64,000 nt of DNA from an uncultured Pluralibacter sp. (GTDB lineage Bacteria; Pseudomonadota; Gammaproteobacteria; Enterobacterales; Enterobacteriaceae): positions 1-64,000 of the forward strand of contig NZ_CAJYMB010000010.1 of NCBI RefSeq assembly GCF_913775985.1, in the 5' to 3' direction. Position numbers and translations under genes: made by a program. Of this stretch, positions 1-9,079 are shown in pieces. The notes beneath the pieces were generated by a model. The model searched no databases. It was not told the DNA's origin and worked only from the letters and a program-made list of their open reading frames with translations. Position 1 is the first letter of the stretch, and each line of letters starts with the position of its first letter.

Positions 1-64
1 AAACGCCGTAGCGCCGATGGTAGTGTGGGGCCTCCCCATGCGAGAGTAGGGAACTGCCAGGCAT
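1..64 (+). rRNA. rrf: 5S ribosomal RNA, 3' part
   Basis: The first 64 bases match the 3' half of enterobacterial 5S rRNA, including the GATGGTAGTGTGGGG segment and the terminal CTGCCAGGCAT that pairs with the 5' end lying outside the window. It is the last gene of an rRNA operon whose position next to metA matches rrnE of E. coli. The start is cut by the window edge. Confidence 0.96.
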
Positions 65-76
65 CAAATAAAGCAG

Positions 77-106
77 AAGGCTCAGTCGAAAGACTGAGCC
101 TTTTTG
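77..106 (+). terminator. rRNA operon terminator
   Basis: An 11-bp perfect stem, AAGGCTCAGTC with GACTGAGCCTT around a GAAA loop, followed by Ts. This is the usual rrn intrinsic terminator just downstream of 5S rRNA. Confidence 0.95.
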
Positions 107-227
107 CGTTTACCAACAACCTGTCCACCGCGTTATCCACAAGCCTGAACACCGTTCACCGGGCACAAAAAAACGCCAAATCCCCGCTTTTAGAGCAAAA
201 ATTAGCGCTTTTTACCGCTATTAATGA

Positions 228-551
228 TTAGCGCACGCTGCGATCTGCAGGCTCTGCGAAATCATCGATATTAAAATAGGTTTCTTCGCTGAGCACCTCG
301 ACGCTGTACCACGCCAGCGGAGGCGTTATGCAGGCGCTTCCCGCCTCTATCACTATCTCAAACTCGGGCTCGTTGCCAGCGGCATTGGCAAAGCGACGAT
401 ACTTAACCGCGCCCTGCATAACAGAAAGACGGCTATAGGTACCAGCTTCAGACTGACAACGTGTTAGCAGCGCCTGCGGTACGGTATTCCGGTTCCAGAA
501 TGGCGTTGCGCGGCGATGGTGAAAGTGGAGTGGGATCTCGGTATCAATCAT
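228..551 (-). CDS. DUF1971 protein, second YeaR paralogue
   Basis: A 107-residue protein of the DUF1971 (YeaR/TehB-C) family, a small cupin-like fold. It shares with the neighbouring YeaR the HxRxTPFW start (HHRRATPFWNRNT), the SRLSVMQGAVKYRRFA core and the TYFNIDDF tail. The ATG follows a good AGGAG ribosome site 9 bases upstream. It is the last gene of a three-gene leftward operon and is more divergent than the 910-1242 copy: the segment between TPFW and RLSV is shorter and the usual FxxxxWHNIEA segment has become PPLAWYSVEV. The YeaR family responds to nitrate, nitrite and nitric oxide in E. coli; the molecular role is unknown. No clear intrinsic terminator is visible between its stop and the rRNA terminator. 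Confidence 0.85.
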   Translation of the reverse strand: MIDTEIPLHFHHRRATPFWNRNTVPQALLTRCQSEAGTYSRLSVMQGAVKYRRFANAAGNEPEFEIVIEAGSACITPPLAWYSVEVLSEETYFNIDDFAEPADRSVR

Positions 552-560
552 GATGGACTC

Positions 561-893
561 CTACCAGCCGCAGACGTTAGTTTCTTCGTCTGACTCGTAG
601 CCGCGAACAATATTAATTAGATCTTTCACCGCATCGGCCGCGTTTTGCGGATCGCTAAGGTCGCTTGCACCAGCAAAATCTTTGTCTACCGAAACCCCAT
701 TATTATTATTCGTCACGGTTATCGTCAGCTCTTGCTCTGCAGAAAGAGCAAGCTCAGCAAGCAGTTCTGATACCGCCTTAAAGGCAATGTCCGGCACGTA
801 AAGCGCCATGGGTTTCAAATAGACTTTTTCCACACTTTTATGAGTGCCCTGGCCGGAAACGCGCAGCGTATAGCCCCTGTTTTCTGATGTCAT
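561..893 (-). CDS. yoaG: YoaG-like protein with two DUF1869 units
   Basis: A 110-residue protein whose C-terminal half (TITVTNNNNGVSVD ... NIVRGYESDEETNVCGW) closely matches E. coli YoaG, which is only about 60 residues long. The N-terminal half (YTLRVSGQG ... KPMALYVPDIAFKAVSELLAEL) looks like a second, diverged copy of the same unit, so the gene appears to be a tandem duplication. The start has a GAGGT ribosome site. It lies between two yeaR-type genes, 16 bases after the upstream one and 9 before the next, so the three are co-transcribed. E. coli yeaR-yoaG is induced by nitrate and nitric oxide through NarL and NsrR. Biochemical function is unknown. Confidence 0.85.
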   Translation of the reverse strand: MTSENRGYTLRVSGQGTHKSVEKVYLKPMALYVPDIAFKAVSELLAELALSAEQELTITVTNNNNGVSVDKDFAGASDLSDPQNAADAVKDLINIVRGYESDEETNVCGW

Positions 894-909
894 TGGTTGT
901 TACCTCGGC

Positions 910-1242
910 TTAGTCTTCAAGTAAAATTTGCGGATCGACGTAAAAATCGACGCTGAAAACGGTATCGTCCACCAGCGCCTCAATGTTGTGCCACGTCTCG
1001 GCCGGAAATACGCCAAACTCGCCTGCGTTAATCAGCAATGTTTCTACAGGTGCCGGGCTTGTCGCATCAGCAAATCCGTTGTAGCGAATGGCGCCTCTCA
1101 GCACGCTAAGGCGCGGAAAAACGCTCTGGCGCGTGCCGGCATCGAGATGGCGCTTCCAGATAGATGCCGGTGCGGTTTCAGTTGTCCAGAAGGGTGTAGA
1201 ACGAACGTGGACATAATGCGGGGGAATAGCTATACGCTGCAT
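910..1242 (-). CDS. yeaR: YeaR, nitrate/NO-responsive DUF1971 protein
   Basis: A 110-residue protein matching E. coli YeaR along most of its length: the N-terminal HVRSTPFWTTETAP, then FPRLSVLRGAIRYNGFAD and FPAETWHNIEALVDDTVFSVDF. It is the first gene of a leftward operon with the YoaG-like gene and a second DUF1971 gene. In E. coli the operon is induced by nitrate through NarL and by nitric oxide through relief of NsrR repression; a matching NsrR-like site lies about 50 bases upstream here. The fold is a small cupin-like barrel. The precise activity is unknown, although relatives are linked to tellurite resistance and redox stress. Its place beside rrn-metA differs from the E. coli location. 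Confidence 0.92.
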   Translation of the reverse strand: MQRIAIPPHYVHVRSTPFWTTETAPASIWKRHLDAGTRQSVFPRLSVLRGAIRYNGFADATSPAPVETLLINAGEFGVFPAETWHNIEALVDDTVFSVDFYVDPQILLED

Positions 1243-1291
1243 GGTGTTTTCCTCGATATCCCGACTCTGAAGTGAAGCGGTGATAAAAGAA

Positions 1292-1314
1292 ATGTTGCAT
1301 TAAATATACACCTT
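1292..1314 (-). promoter_or_regulatory. NsrR-like operator of the yeaR operon
   Basis: Read leftward, this 23-base stretch fits the NsrR 11-1-11 inverted repeat (AAGATGYATTT / AAATRCATCTT): left arm AAGGTGTATAT matches 9 of 11 and right arm TAATGCAACAT 8 of 11. It lies about 50 bases before the yeaR start, where E. coli yeaR also has an NsrR site. A NarL-type heptamer, TACCCCT, lies at 1337-1343. Assignment is by motif only. Confidence 0.6.
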
Positions 1315-1366
1315 TGAGTGAGCCCGGGCACGCTTCTACCCCTCAATTTCCATTCATCAAGGGTAT

Positions 1367-1382
1367 GGAGGCAATTGCCTCC
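1367..1382. repeat. 16-bp perfect palindrome between yeaR and metA
   Basis: GGAGGCAATTGCCTCC reads identically on both strands. It lies 125 bases upstream of yeaR and 180 upstream of metA, with no T-run, so it is more like a dimer-binding operator than a terminator. It matches no regulator consensus I can name. Confidence 0.6.
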
Positions 1383-1518
1383 TGCCTGCTCACAAGCATG
1401 AACCTTTCCAATAGTAGTTATCTAAAAACCGGCAAACCTTATCCATAAACGTGAAACTTTCTCACCTTCAACTTGCAGACTCGACATTCACAGCTATTCT
1501 CGTTATCTTCGGCTATCT

Positions 1519-1542
1519 GGATGTCTAAACGTTTAAACGTAC
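1519..1542 (+). promoter_or_regulatory. MetJ operator of metA (three Met boxes)
   Basis: Three adjacent 8-base Met boxes, GGATGTCT, AAACGTTT and AAACGTAC, resemble the consensus AGACGTCT and match the arrangement upstream of E. coli metA. MetJ with S-adenosylmethionine would bind cooperatively and repress. The last box ends 20 bases before the metA start. Confidence 0.85.
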
Positions 1543-1562
1543 GCTTTGAGGGTTATTACGCT

Positions 1563-2492
1563 ATGCCAATTCGGGTTCAGGACGATCTGCCAGCTGTTAA
1601 TTTCTTACGCGAAGAGAATGTCTTTGTGATGACGGCATCGCGCGCAACCACGCAGGAAATTCGTCCGCTTAAGGTTTTGATCCTCAACCTGATGCCGAAA
1701 AAGATCGAAACGGAGAATCAGTTTCTGCGCCTGCTCTCCAATTCGCCGCTGCAGATCGATATCCAGCTCCTGCGCATTGACGGCAGGGAATCGCGCAACA
1801 CGCCCGCCGAGCATTTAAATAACTTCTACTGCAACTTTGACGATATCTGTCACGACAATTACGACGGCCTGATCGTAACCGGCGCGCCGCTGGGACTGGT
1901 AGAGTTTAATGATGTGGCCTACTGGCCGCAGATAGAGCAGGTGCTGGCCTGGGCGAAAGAGCACGTCACCTCGACGCTGTTTGTCTGTTGGGCGGTACAG
2001 GCCGCGCTCAACATCCTTTATGGTATCCCCAAGCAAACCCGCACTGAAAAACTCTCCGGCGTCTACGAACACAACATCCTTCACCCCCATGCCCTGTTGA
2101 CCCGCGGATTTGACGATGTTTTCCTGGCCCCGCATTCCCGCTATGCCGATTTTCCGGCGCAGCTGATCCGCGACTACACCGATCTGGAGATTTTTGCAGA
2201 GACAGAAGGCGGAGACGCCTACCTCTTTGCCAGCAAAGACAAGCGCATTGCCTTCGTCACGGGCCATCCGGAATACGATGCCCACACGCTTGCCGGAGAA
2301 TATTTCCGCGACGTAGATGCCGGACTGACACCCGAAGTTCCCTATAACTATTTCCCGCAAAATGATCCCCGCAATCGCCCGGCCGCCTCCTGGCGCAGCC
2401 ACGGTAATCTGCTGTTCACTAACTGGCTGAACTACTACGTCTATCAGATCACGCCGTACGATCTTCGCCATATGAACCCGACGCTGGATTAA
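1563..2492 (+). CDS. metA: Homoserine O-succinyltransferase
   Basis: MetA transfers succinyl from succinyl-CoA to homoserine, the first committed step of methionine synthesis in the cytoplasm. The 309-residue product has the same length as E. coli MetA and the same MPIRVQD start and HMNPTLD end. The catalytic cysteine lies in [11 protein letters not shown] and the His/Glu pair in TGHPEYD. An in-frame ATG at 1473 would add 30 residues and run through the Met boxes, so the ATG at 1563 is preferred. The gene stands alone, under MetJ operators, and ends at a strong terminator. Confidence 0.98.
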   Translation: MPIRVQDDLPAVNFLREENVFVMTASRATTQEIRPLKVLILNLMPKKIETENQFLRLLSNSPLQIDIQLLRIDGRESRNTPAEHLNNFYCNFDDICHDNYDGLIVTGAPLGLVEFNDVAYWPQIEQVLAWAKEHVTSTLFVCWAVQAALNILYGIPKQTRTEKLSGVYEHNILHPHALLTRGFDDVFLAPHSRYADFPAQLIRDYTDLEIFAETEGGDAYLFASKDKRIAFVTGHPEYDAHTLAGEYFRDVDAGLTPEVPYNYFPQNDPRNRPAASWRSHGNLLFTNWLNYYVYQITPYDLRHMNPTLD

Positions 2493-2535
2493 TATTCGGC
2501 GCCAGCGATCGTAAAGCGATTCAGCACTCCACCAC

Positions 2536-2558
2536 AGGCACCTTCGGGTGCTTTTTTA
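2536..2558 (+). terminator. metA terminator
   Basis: GCACC-TTCG-GGTGC stem-loop followed by six Ts, 45 bases after the metA stop. Confidence 0.93.
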
Positions 2559-2635
2559 ATTTCCGAAAAACACCCCAAACAACCATAAATGTTTAAATGC
2601 ATTTATATCAGTCAGTTAAATGATTAATTTATCAA

Positions 2636-2661
2636 AAATGGAAATTGTTTTTGATTTTGAA
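2636..2661 (+). promoter_or_regulatory. IclR operator of aceBAK
   Basis: AAAATGGAAATTGTTTTTGA and the adjoining TTTTGA match the IclR-binding region upstream of E. coli aceB (TGGAAATTGTTTTTGATTT). It lies about 100 bases before aceB in an AT-rich stretch that should hold the acetate-inducible promoter. The iclR gene itself lies downstream in this window. Confidence 0.82.
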
Positions 2662-2762
2662 AAATAAACAGATAGAGTGATTCTTGCTGAGTAAAAAAGA
2701 GACAACGATCGTTAATCATCGCGCTGGCGGAGATTAGCGATCAACGACTGAGGAGCGATACG

Positions 2763-4364
2763 ATGACGCAGCAGGAAACCATTACCGATGAACTGGCATT
2801 TAGCCAGCCCTTTGGCAGGCAGGAGAAGGAGATCCTCACCCCGGAGGCCGTAGAATTTCTGAGCGAGCTGGTATCCCGCTTTATGGCGGAACGTAATGAG
2901 CTGCTGGCGGCGCGAATTAAACAGCAGCAGGAAATTGATCGCGGATCGCTGCCTGATTTTATTTCGGAAACCACTTCCATTAGAGAGGATGAATGGCAAA
3001 TACGCGGTATTCCAGCCGATCTGCTGGACAGGCGAGTCGAGATCACCGGGCCGGTAGATCGCAAAATGGTCATTAATGCTCTGAACGCCAACGTGAAAGT
3101 TTTCATGGCAGACTTTGAAGACTCGCTGGCGCCCCGCTGGGATAAAGTCATCGACGGGCAGATTAACCTGCGCGATGCCGTGAGCGGCACCATCAGCTAT
3201 ACCAGTGAAGCCGGAAAAAGCTATCACCTTAATGCAAACCCGGCGGTGCTTATCTGTCGCGTGCGCGGCCTGCACCTGGATGAAAAACACGTTACCTGGC
3301 GCGGGGAGGCCATTCCAGGCAGCCTGTTCGATTTTGCGCTCTACTTCTTTCATAACTATAAAAACCTGCTGGCTAAAGGCAGCGGCCCTTACTTTTATCT
3401 GCCAAAAACGCAGGCCTGGCAGGAGGCGGCCTGGTGGAGCAAGGTATTTAGCTTCGCCGAAGACAGGTTCAGCCTGCCGCGCGGCACCATTAAGGCCACG
3501 TTGCTTATCGAAACTCTGCCCGCGGTCTTTCAAATGAACGAGATCCTGCACGCCCTGCGCGATCACGCGGTAGGGCTCAACTGCGGGCGCTGGGACTACA
3601 TTTTCAGCTACATCAAGACCCTGAAAAGCTATCCCGACCGTGTCCTGCCGGACCGCCAGGTCCTCACTATGGACAAACCGTTTCTCAGCGCCTATTCACG
3701 TCTGCTGATCAAAACCTGTCACCGGCGCGGCGCATTTGCGATGGGCGGCATGGCGGCACTTATTCCCAGTAAAGATCCGCAGCAAAACAGGCAGGTGCTG
3801 GATAAAGTACGGGCCGATAAATATCTTGAAGCGCGCAACGGCCACGACGGCACCTGGATTGCGCACCCCGGACTCGCCGATACGGCAATGGCGGTGTTCG
3901 ACCAGGTGCTGGGCGAGCGCGCCAATCAGCTCGACATTCGCCGCGAAGAGGATGCGCCCGTCACCGCCGATGCGCTGCTGGCGCCCTGCGACGGCGAGCG
4001 CACCGAAGAGGGAATGCGGGCCAATATTCGCGTTGCGGTGCAGTACATTGAAGCGTGGATCTCGGGCAACGGCTGCGTGCCGATCTATGGCCTGATGGAA
4101 GATGCGGCCACCGCGGAGATCTCCCGCACCTCTATCTGGCAGTGGATACACCACCAGAAAACCCTGAGTAACGGCAAACCGGTTACTGAAGCGCTGTTTC
4201 GCCAGCTGCTTGACGAAGAGCTGCAGACGGTGCGCGCCGAGGTGGGAGAGGCACGCTTCAGCGGCGGCCGCTTTGACGAGGCCGCGCGCCTGATGGCGCA
4301 AATCACCACCTCCGACAACCTGATCGATTTCTTAACCCTGCCCGGCTATCGCCTGCTGGCTTAA
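2763..4364 (+). CDS. aceB: Malate synthase A
   Basis: AceB condenses glyoxylate with acetyl-CoA to malate, completing the glyoxylate bypass. The 533-residue product equals the E. coli length and aligns throughout. The malate-synthase signature region is present in [11 protein letters not shown] (metal/substrate aspartates and glutamate), CRVRGLHL and [12 protein letters not shown]. The start ATG lies 12 bases after a GAGGAG-type ribosome site (GACTGAGGAGCG). It is the first gene of aceBAK; aceA begins 32 bases after its stop. Expression should be controlled by IclR through the upstream operator, giving induction on acetate or fatty acids. Confidence 0.98.
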   Translation: MTQQETITDELAFSQPFGRQEKEILTPEAVEFLSELVSRFMAERNELLAARIKQQQEIDRGSLPDFISETTSIREDEWQIRGIPADLLDRRVEITGPVDRKMVINALNANVKVFMADFEDSLAPRWDKVIDGQINLRDAVSGTISYTSEAGKSYHLNANPAVLICRVRGLHLDEKHVTWRGEAIPGSLFDFALYFFHNYKNLLAKGSGPYFYLPKTQAWQEAAWWSKVFSFAEDRFSLPRGTIKATLLIETLPAVFQMNEILHALRDHAVGLNCGRWDYIFSYIKTLKSYPDRVLPDRQVLTMDKPFLSAYSRLLIKTCHRRGAFAMGGMAALIPSKDPQQNRQVLDKVRADKYLEARNGHDGTWIAHPGLADTAMAVFDQVLGERANQLDIRREEDAPVTADALLAPCDGERTEEGMRANIRVAVQYIEAWISGNGCVPIYGLMEDAATAEISRTSIWQWIHHQKTLSNGKPVTEALFRQLLDEELQTVRAEVGEARFSGGRFDEAARLMAQITTSDNLIDFLTLPGYRLLA

Positions 4365-4396
4365 TTTATCACCATAACAATATGGAGCATCTGCCT

Positions 4397-5701
4397 ATGA
4401 AAACCCGTACCCAACAGATTGAAGATGTTATGCAGGCATGGACCGACCCGCGCTGGGAGGGCATTTGCCGCCCGTACAGCGCAGAAGAAGTGGTGAGGCT
4501 GCGCGGCTCGGTGAATCCTGAAAATACCCTTGCGCGCCGCGGTGCCGAAAAGCTCTGGCGCCTGCTGCACGGCGAATCGAAAAAAGGCTACGTGAACAGC
4601 CTCGGCGCGCTGACCGGCGGCCAGGCGCTGCAGCAGGCGAAGGCCGGTATCGAAGCGATTTACCTCTCCGGCTGGCAGGTCGCTGCGGACGCTAACCTTG
4701 CCTCCAGCATGTACCCGGACCAGTCGCTCTATCCGGCAAACTCCGTACCTGCAGTGGTAGACAGGATCAACAACAGCTTCCGCCGGGCGGACCAGATCCA
4801 GTGGGCGGCGGGCATCGATCCGAACGATCCGCGCTATATCGACTACTTTTTGCCAATCGTTGCCGATGCCGAGGCCGGCTTTGGCGGCGTCCTGAACGCT
4901 TTTGAGCTCATGAAGTCGATGATTGAAGCGGGCGCCGCGGCCGTTCACTACGAGGATCAGCTGGCCTCGGTGAAGAAGTGCGGTCACATGGGCGGGAAAG
5001 TGCTGGTTCCCACGCAGGAAGCGGTACAGAAGCTGGTCGCCGCCCGCCTGGCTGCCGACGTGCTGGGCGTGCCGACGCTGCTGATCGCCCGCACCGACGC
5101 CGATGCCGCGGATTTAATCACCTCCGATTGCGATCCCTACGACAGCGAATTTATCACCGGCGAGCGCACCAGCGAGGGCTTTTTCCGCACCCGCGCGGGC
5201 ATTGAACAGGCCATCAGCCGCGGGCTGGCCTATGCGCCCTATGCCGATCTGGTGTGGTGCGAAACCTCGAAGCCGGATATCGAGATGGCCCGCCGCTTCG
5301 CCGAGGCCATTCACGCCCGCTATCCGGGCAAGCTGCTGGCCTACAATTGCTCGCCGTCGTTTAACTGGAAGAAAAATCTGGATGATAAAACTATCGCCAG
5401 CTTTCAGCAGGAGCTGGCGGATATGGGTTACAAATACCAGTTCATCACCCTGGCGGGCATTCACAGCATGTGGTTCAACATGTTCGACCTCGCCCACGCC
5501 TATGCCCAGGGCGAGGGGATGCGCCACTACGTGGAGAAGGTCCAGCAGCCGGAGTTCGAGTCGGCCGAGCGGGGATATACCTTCGTATCGCACCAGCAGG
5601 AAGTGGGAACCGGCTATTTCGACAAAGTGACCACCATTATTCAGGGCGGCGCTTCCTCCGTGACCGCACTGACCGGCTCAACGGAAGAGTCGCAGTTCTG
5701 A
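4397..5701 (+). CDS. aceA: Isocitrate lyase
   Basis: AceA splits isocitrate into glyoxylate and succinate, diverting carbon round the decarboxylating steps of the citrate cycle. The 434-residue protein equals E. coli AceA in length. The catalytic hexapeptide KKCGHMGGK is intact, as are the metal-binding [10 protein letters not shown] and the NCSPSFNW segment. An upstream in-frame ATG at 4382 adds five residues, but TGGAGCA at 4383-4389 is a better ribosome site for the ATG at 4397, which gives the family start MKTRTQQIE. Second gene of aceBAK. Confidence 0.98.
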   Translation: MKTRTQQIEDVMQAWTDPRWEGICRPYSAEEVVRLRGSVNPENTLARRGAEKLWRLLHGESKKGYVNSLGALTGGQALQQAKAGIEAIYLSGWQVAADANLASSMYPDQSLYPANSVPAVVDRINNSFRRADQIQWAAGIDPNDPRYIDYFLPIVADAEAGFGGVLNAFELMKSMIEAGAAAVHYEDQLASVKKCGHMGGKVLVPTQEAVQKLVAARLAADVLGVPTLLIARTDADAADLITSDCDPYDSEFITGERTSEGFFRTRAGIEQAISRGLAYAPYADLVWCETSKPDIEMARRFAEAIHARYPGKLLAYNCSPSFNWKKNLDDKTIASFQQELADMGYKYQFITLAGIHSMWFNMFDLAHAYAQGEGMRHYVEKVQQPEFESAERGYTFVSHQQEVGTGYFDKVTTIIQGGASSVTALTGSTEESQF

Positions 5702-5710
5702 TCGCTGCTG

Positions 5711-5742
5711 AAAGGCCTCTTTGCGATGCGCGAGAGGCCTTT
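5711..5742 (+). terminator. aceA-aceK intercistronic stem-loop
   Basis: AAAGGCCTCT pairs perfectly with AGAGGCCTTT across a 12-base loop. Only two Ts follow directly, so it is likely an attenuating or mRNA-protecting structure that lowers aceK relative to aceA, as described for the intercistronic repeats of E. coli aceBAK. Confidence 0.75.
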
Positions 5743-5773
5743 ATCCCCGAATTCCGAACCAGAAGGAGCGCGC

Positions 5774-7522
5774 ATGCACCAGGGTCTGGAACTGCTTATC
5801 GCCCACACTATTCTTCAGGGATTCGATGCCCAGTACGGGCGCTTTCTGGAAGTGACCTCCGGCGCGCAGCAGCGTTTCGAGCAGGCGGACTGGCACGCTG
5901 TCCAACAGGCGATGAAGCAGCGCATCCATCTCTACGATCACCACGTCGGCCTGGTGGTGGAGCAGCTGCGGCTGATTACTGACGGCAGGCGCCCGCCGGC
6001 TGATTTCCTGCAGCAGGTGAAGGCGCGCTACACCGAATTGCTGCCCGACTATCCCCGCTTTGAAATTGCAGAAAGCTTCTTTAATTCCGTCTACTGCCGC
6101 CTGTTCGATCACCGCTCCCTTACTCCCGAGCGGCTATACATTTTCAGCTCCCAGCCCGAGCGGCGCTTTCGCGCGATACAGCGCCCGCTGGCCAAAGATT
6201 TCTGGCCCGGGAACGGCTGGCAAGCGCTGTTTGAACAGGTCCTGAGCGATCTGCCGCTGCGTCTACCCTGGCAGGACAAACGCCGGGATGTAGACTACAT
6301 CGCGGCGCACCTGACGGAAGTATTGGGCGCCGTAACCCTCGGCGAGTCGCACCTGCAGGTGGCTAACGAACTGTTTTACCGCAACAAGGCGGCGTGGCTG
6401 GTGGCCAAGCTGTTTACGCCCGCCGGCACCGTACCGCTGCTGCTGCCGATCCACCGCAGCGACGAGGGCGCGCTGTTTGTCGATACCTGCCTGACCACCG
6501 GGGAAGAAGCCAGCATCGTGTTCGGCTTTGCCCGCTCCTATTTTATGGTGTACGCCCCGTTCCCGGCAGCGCTGGTGGAGTGGCTGCGGGAGATCCTGCC
6601 CGGCAAAACCACTGCCGAACTGTACATGGCAATCGGCTGCCAGAAGCACGGTAAAACCGAAAGCTACCGCGAATACCTGAACCATGTGCGGCAGACGGAC
6701 GAACAGTTTGTTGAAGCGCCGGGGATCCGCGGAATGGTGATGCTGGTGTTTACCCTGCCGGGATTCGACCGGGTATTTAAGGTGATCAAGGACCGCTTCG
6801 CGCCGCAGAAGGAGATGAGCGCCGCCCACGTTCGCGCCTGCTACCAGCTGGTGAAAGAGCACGATCGCGTCGGGCGGATGGCGGATACCCAGGAGTTTGA
6901 AAACTTCGTGCTGGAGAAGCGCCAAATCTCGCCGGCGCTGCTGGATCTGCTCTGGCAGGAGGTACCGCAAAAAATCACCGATCTCGGCGACAGAATTGTC
7001 CTCAGCCACCTCTATCTCGAACGGCGGATGGTGCCGCTAAACCTCTGGCTGGAGCAGGTGGACGGCCAGCCGCTGCGCGATGCGGTTGAAGAGTACGGCA
7101 ACGCCATTCGCCAGCTCGCCGCCGCCAATATCTTTCCCGGGGATATGCTGTTTAAAAACTTTGGCGTGACGCGCCACGGCCGGGTGGTGTTTTACGACTA
7201 CGACGAAATCTGCTACATGACCGAAGTGAATTTTCGCGACATCCCGCCGGCGCGCTATCCGGAAGACGAACTTGCCGCCGAACCCTGGTACAGCGTATCG
7301 CCAGGGGACGTCTTTCCCCAGGAATTTCGCCACTGGCTGTGTGCCGATCCGCGCATCCGTCCGCTGTTCGAAGAGATGCACGCCGACCTGTTCAGCGCTG
7401 CATACTGGCGGGCGTTACAGGCCCGCATCAAGAGCGGGCACATAGAGGATGTGTATGCCTACCGCAGGCGCCAGCGTTTCAGCATGCGCTACGGTAAGCA
7501 TCAATCTGAGGATCAGGTGTAA
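5774..7522 (+). CDS. aceK: Isocitrate dehydrogenase kinase/phosphatase
   Basis: AceK phosphorylates and dephosphorylates isocitrate dehydrogenase and so sets the split between the citrate cycle and the glyoxylate bypass. The 582-residue product is slightly longer than the 578 of E. coli, with high identity throughout, including the nucleotide-binding region ([12 protein letters not shown]) and the catalytic-domain stretch [20 protein letters not shown]. An upstream ATG at 5726 lies inside the intercistronic hairpin; the chosen ATG follows AGAAGGAG by five bases. Its last ten bases overlap the end of the convergent cdsA-like gene, with no terminator between. Confidence 0.97.
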   Translation: MHQGLELLIAHTILQGFDAQYGRFLEVTSGAQQRFEQADWHAVQQAMKQRIHLYDHHVGLVVEQLRLITDGRRPPADFLQQVKARYTELLPDYPRFEIAESFFNSVYCRLFDHRSLTPERLYIFSSQPERRFRAIQRPLAKDFWPGNGWQALFEQVLSDLPLRLPWQDKRRDVDYIAAHLTEVLGAVTLGESHLQVANELFYRNKAAWLVAKLFTPAGTVPLLLPIHRSDEGALFVDTCLTTGEEASIVFGFARSYFMVYAPFPAALVEWLREILPGKTTAELYMAIGCQKHGKTESYREYLNHVRQTDEQFVEAPGIRGMVMLVFTLPGFDRVFKVIKDRFAPQKEMSAAHVRACYQLVKEHDRVGRMADTQEFENFVLEKRQISPALLDLLWQEVPQKITDLGDRIVLSHLYLERRMVPLNLWLEQVDGQPLRDAVEEYGNAIRQLAAANIFPGDMLFKNFGVTRHGRVVFYDYDEICYMTEVNFRDIPPARYPEDELAAEPWYSVSPGDVFPQEFRHWLCADPRIRPLFEEMHADLFSAAYWRALQARIKSGHIEDVYAYRRRQRFSMRYGKHQSEDQV

Positions 7523-8445
7523 AAGTAGCGCACCACGTGGAAAAAGACCGGCGCGGCAAAGCAGAGGGAGTCAATGCGGTCCATCATGCCGCCGTGACCT
7601 TCGATCATGGCGCCAAAATCCTTAATGCCGCGATCGCGCTTGATAGCCGACATGCACAGCCCGCCGGCAAAGCCGAGCAGGGTTATCAGCAGCGAAATAA
7701 AGAAAGCCTCAACGGGATTGAACGGGGTGATCCAGAACAGACCGGCGCCCACCAGGCTGGCGCTGAGAATGCCGCCGATAAAGCCTTCGACCGTCTTATT
7801 CGGGCTGAGCTTCGGCACAATGGGCCGCTTGCCCCACAGCTTGCCGAACACGTACTGCAGCACGTCGGAGATCTGCACCACAATCATCATGAACAACACC
7901 AGCTTAATGTTGCCGCCCGCAAATCCCGGAATATCAATCATCAGCAGCGCGGGCGCGTGGCTGACGCAGTACACCGCAATCATCAGGCTCCACTGAATTT
8001 TAGCGCTGCGTTCGAGAAAGTGGGTGGTGTCGCTGGCCAGCGCGATGCGGGCGGGGATAAACAGGAAGGCATAGACCGGAATAAAGATCACGAACAGGTT
8101 ATACCACTCGATGCCGACCAGCAGGTACTGCACGGGCAGAATAACGAAGAAGCACCAGAACAGCGCCTCGTGATCGCCTCTGCGGGTTGGCGTCAGGGTG
8201 ATGCACTCCCGCAGGGCATAAAACGACATCAGCGCAAACAGCACCACCGAACCTATCGGGCCGATAAGCATTGCCACTACGGAAACGGTACACATCACCC
8301 ACCAGGCCCTGATGCGGGCATTCAGGTTGGCAATGGTTTCATTCTGCTTGCGCAGGGAGAGCAGGTAGCCAATCAGGCTGGCGATAACCAGCACCGAGAA
8401 GAGCCCGCCCAGCAGATAGAGCAGCTGATTATCGATATTACGCAT
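7513..8445 (-). CDS. CDP-diacylglycerol synthase family protein (CdsA/YnbB-like)
   Basis: A 310-residue multi-pass membrane protein of the phosphatidate cytidylyltransferase family, which makes CDP-diacylglycerol from phosphatidate and CTP. The full family signature is present near the C-terminus: [13 protein letters not shown] followed by [11 protein letters not shown]. It resembles E. coli YnbB more than housekeeping CdsA. It overlaps the acyltransferase gene by eight bases and is the third gene of a lipid set (CDP-alcohol phosphotransferase, acyltransferase, cytidylyltransferase). Its 3' end overlaps aceK convergently. The lipid made by the set is unknown. Confidence 0.88.
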   Translation of the reverse strand: MRNIDNQLLYLLGGLFSVLVIASLIGYLLSLRKQNETIANLNARIRAWWVMCTVSVVAMLIGPIGSVVLFALMSFYALRECITLTPTRRGDHEALFWCFFVILPVQYLLVGIEWYNLFVIFIPVYAFLFIPARIALASDTTHFLERSAKIQWSLMIAVYCVSHAPALLMIDIPGFAGGNIKLVLFMMIVVQISDVLQYVFGKLWGKRPIVPKLSPNKTVEGFIGGILSASLVGAGLFWITPFNPVEAFFISLLITLLGFAGGLCMSAIKRDRGIKDFGAMIEGHGGMMDRIDSLCFAAPVFFHVVRYFYT

Positions 8446-9079
8446 CGGAAAGCGCCTCCAGCGCGGTTTTTGCGCGGGCTAAAAATGCCGCTTTGGTTTC
8501 TCCTTCCTCTGGTCCCGCCAGCGGCTCGCCAAAGGTGGCGCTGCAGATAACCGGTACTACCAGCCTGGAACCTTTTGGCAACACGCGATTGAGGTTTTCG
8601 AGCCACACCGGCACCAGCCTGACGCCGGGATAGCGCTGGGTCAGGTGATAGAGACCGCTTTTAAACTCGGCCAGGTTTTCCCCACTGCCGCGGGTCCCCT
8701 CCGGAAAGAAAATCAGCGACTGGTTTTTCTCCAGCACGCCAACCAGCGGCGCCAGCGGATCGTCGCCGGCCTCGCTTCTGGCGGCTTTTCCACCGCGGGC
8801 GATCAATACTGCGCCAAAAATGCGCCCGGCCAGGTAGCGGCGCAGGCGGGTTTTCTCCCAGTAATCGGCGGCGGCCACGGGGTGCACCTGCTCGCGCATT
8901 GAGGTCGGCAGGCTGGCCCAGATCACCAGGCCATCAAGGTGGCTGCTGTGGTTGGCGAAGTAAATGGTGGCCTGCTGCGCCTCCGGCAGCACTTTCCAGC
9001 GGGACTTGATGCCCGTCAGCAGGCGGCAGATGCTCACCAGCAGCGCGCGCACCACGGCTTTATCGGGACAGAAACTCAT
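8438..9079 (-). CDS. 1-acylglycerol-phosphate acyltransferase-like protein (PlsC family)
   Basis: A 213-residue acyltransferase of the PlsC/LPLAT family. The catalytic HxxxxD motif is in NHSSHLDG and the glycerophosphate-binding motif in FFPEGTRGS. The start is placed at the ATG that overlaps the stop of the preceding CDP-alcohol phosphotransferase gene as ATGA, typical of translational coupling; longer reading in the same frame has no family resemblance. It probably acylates a lysophospholipid or supplies phosphatidate to the next enzyme. Acyl donor and exact substrate cannot be told from sequence. Confidence 0.88.
   Translation of the reverse strand: MSFCPDKAVVRALLVSICRLLTGIKSRWKVLPEAQQATIYFANHSSHLDGLVIWASLPTSMREQVHPVAAADYWEKTRLRRYLAGRIFGAVLIARGGKAARSEAGDDPLAPLVGVLEKNQSLIFFPEGTRGSGENLAEFKSGLYHLTQRYPGVRLVPVWLENLNRVLPKGSRLVVPVICSATFGEPLAGPEEGETKAAFLARAKTALEALSDA

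Noticed and set aside
25-231. Open frame across the 5S rRNA tail and terminator
   Set aside because: It begins inside 5S rRNA, has no ribosome site and crosses a terminator.
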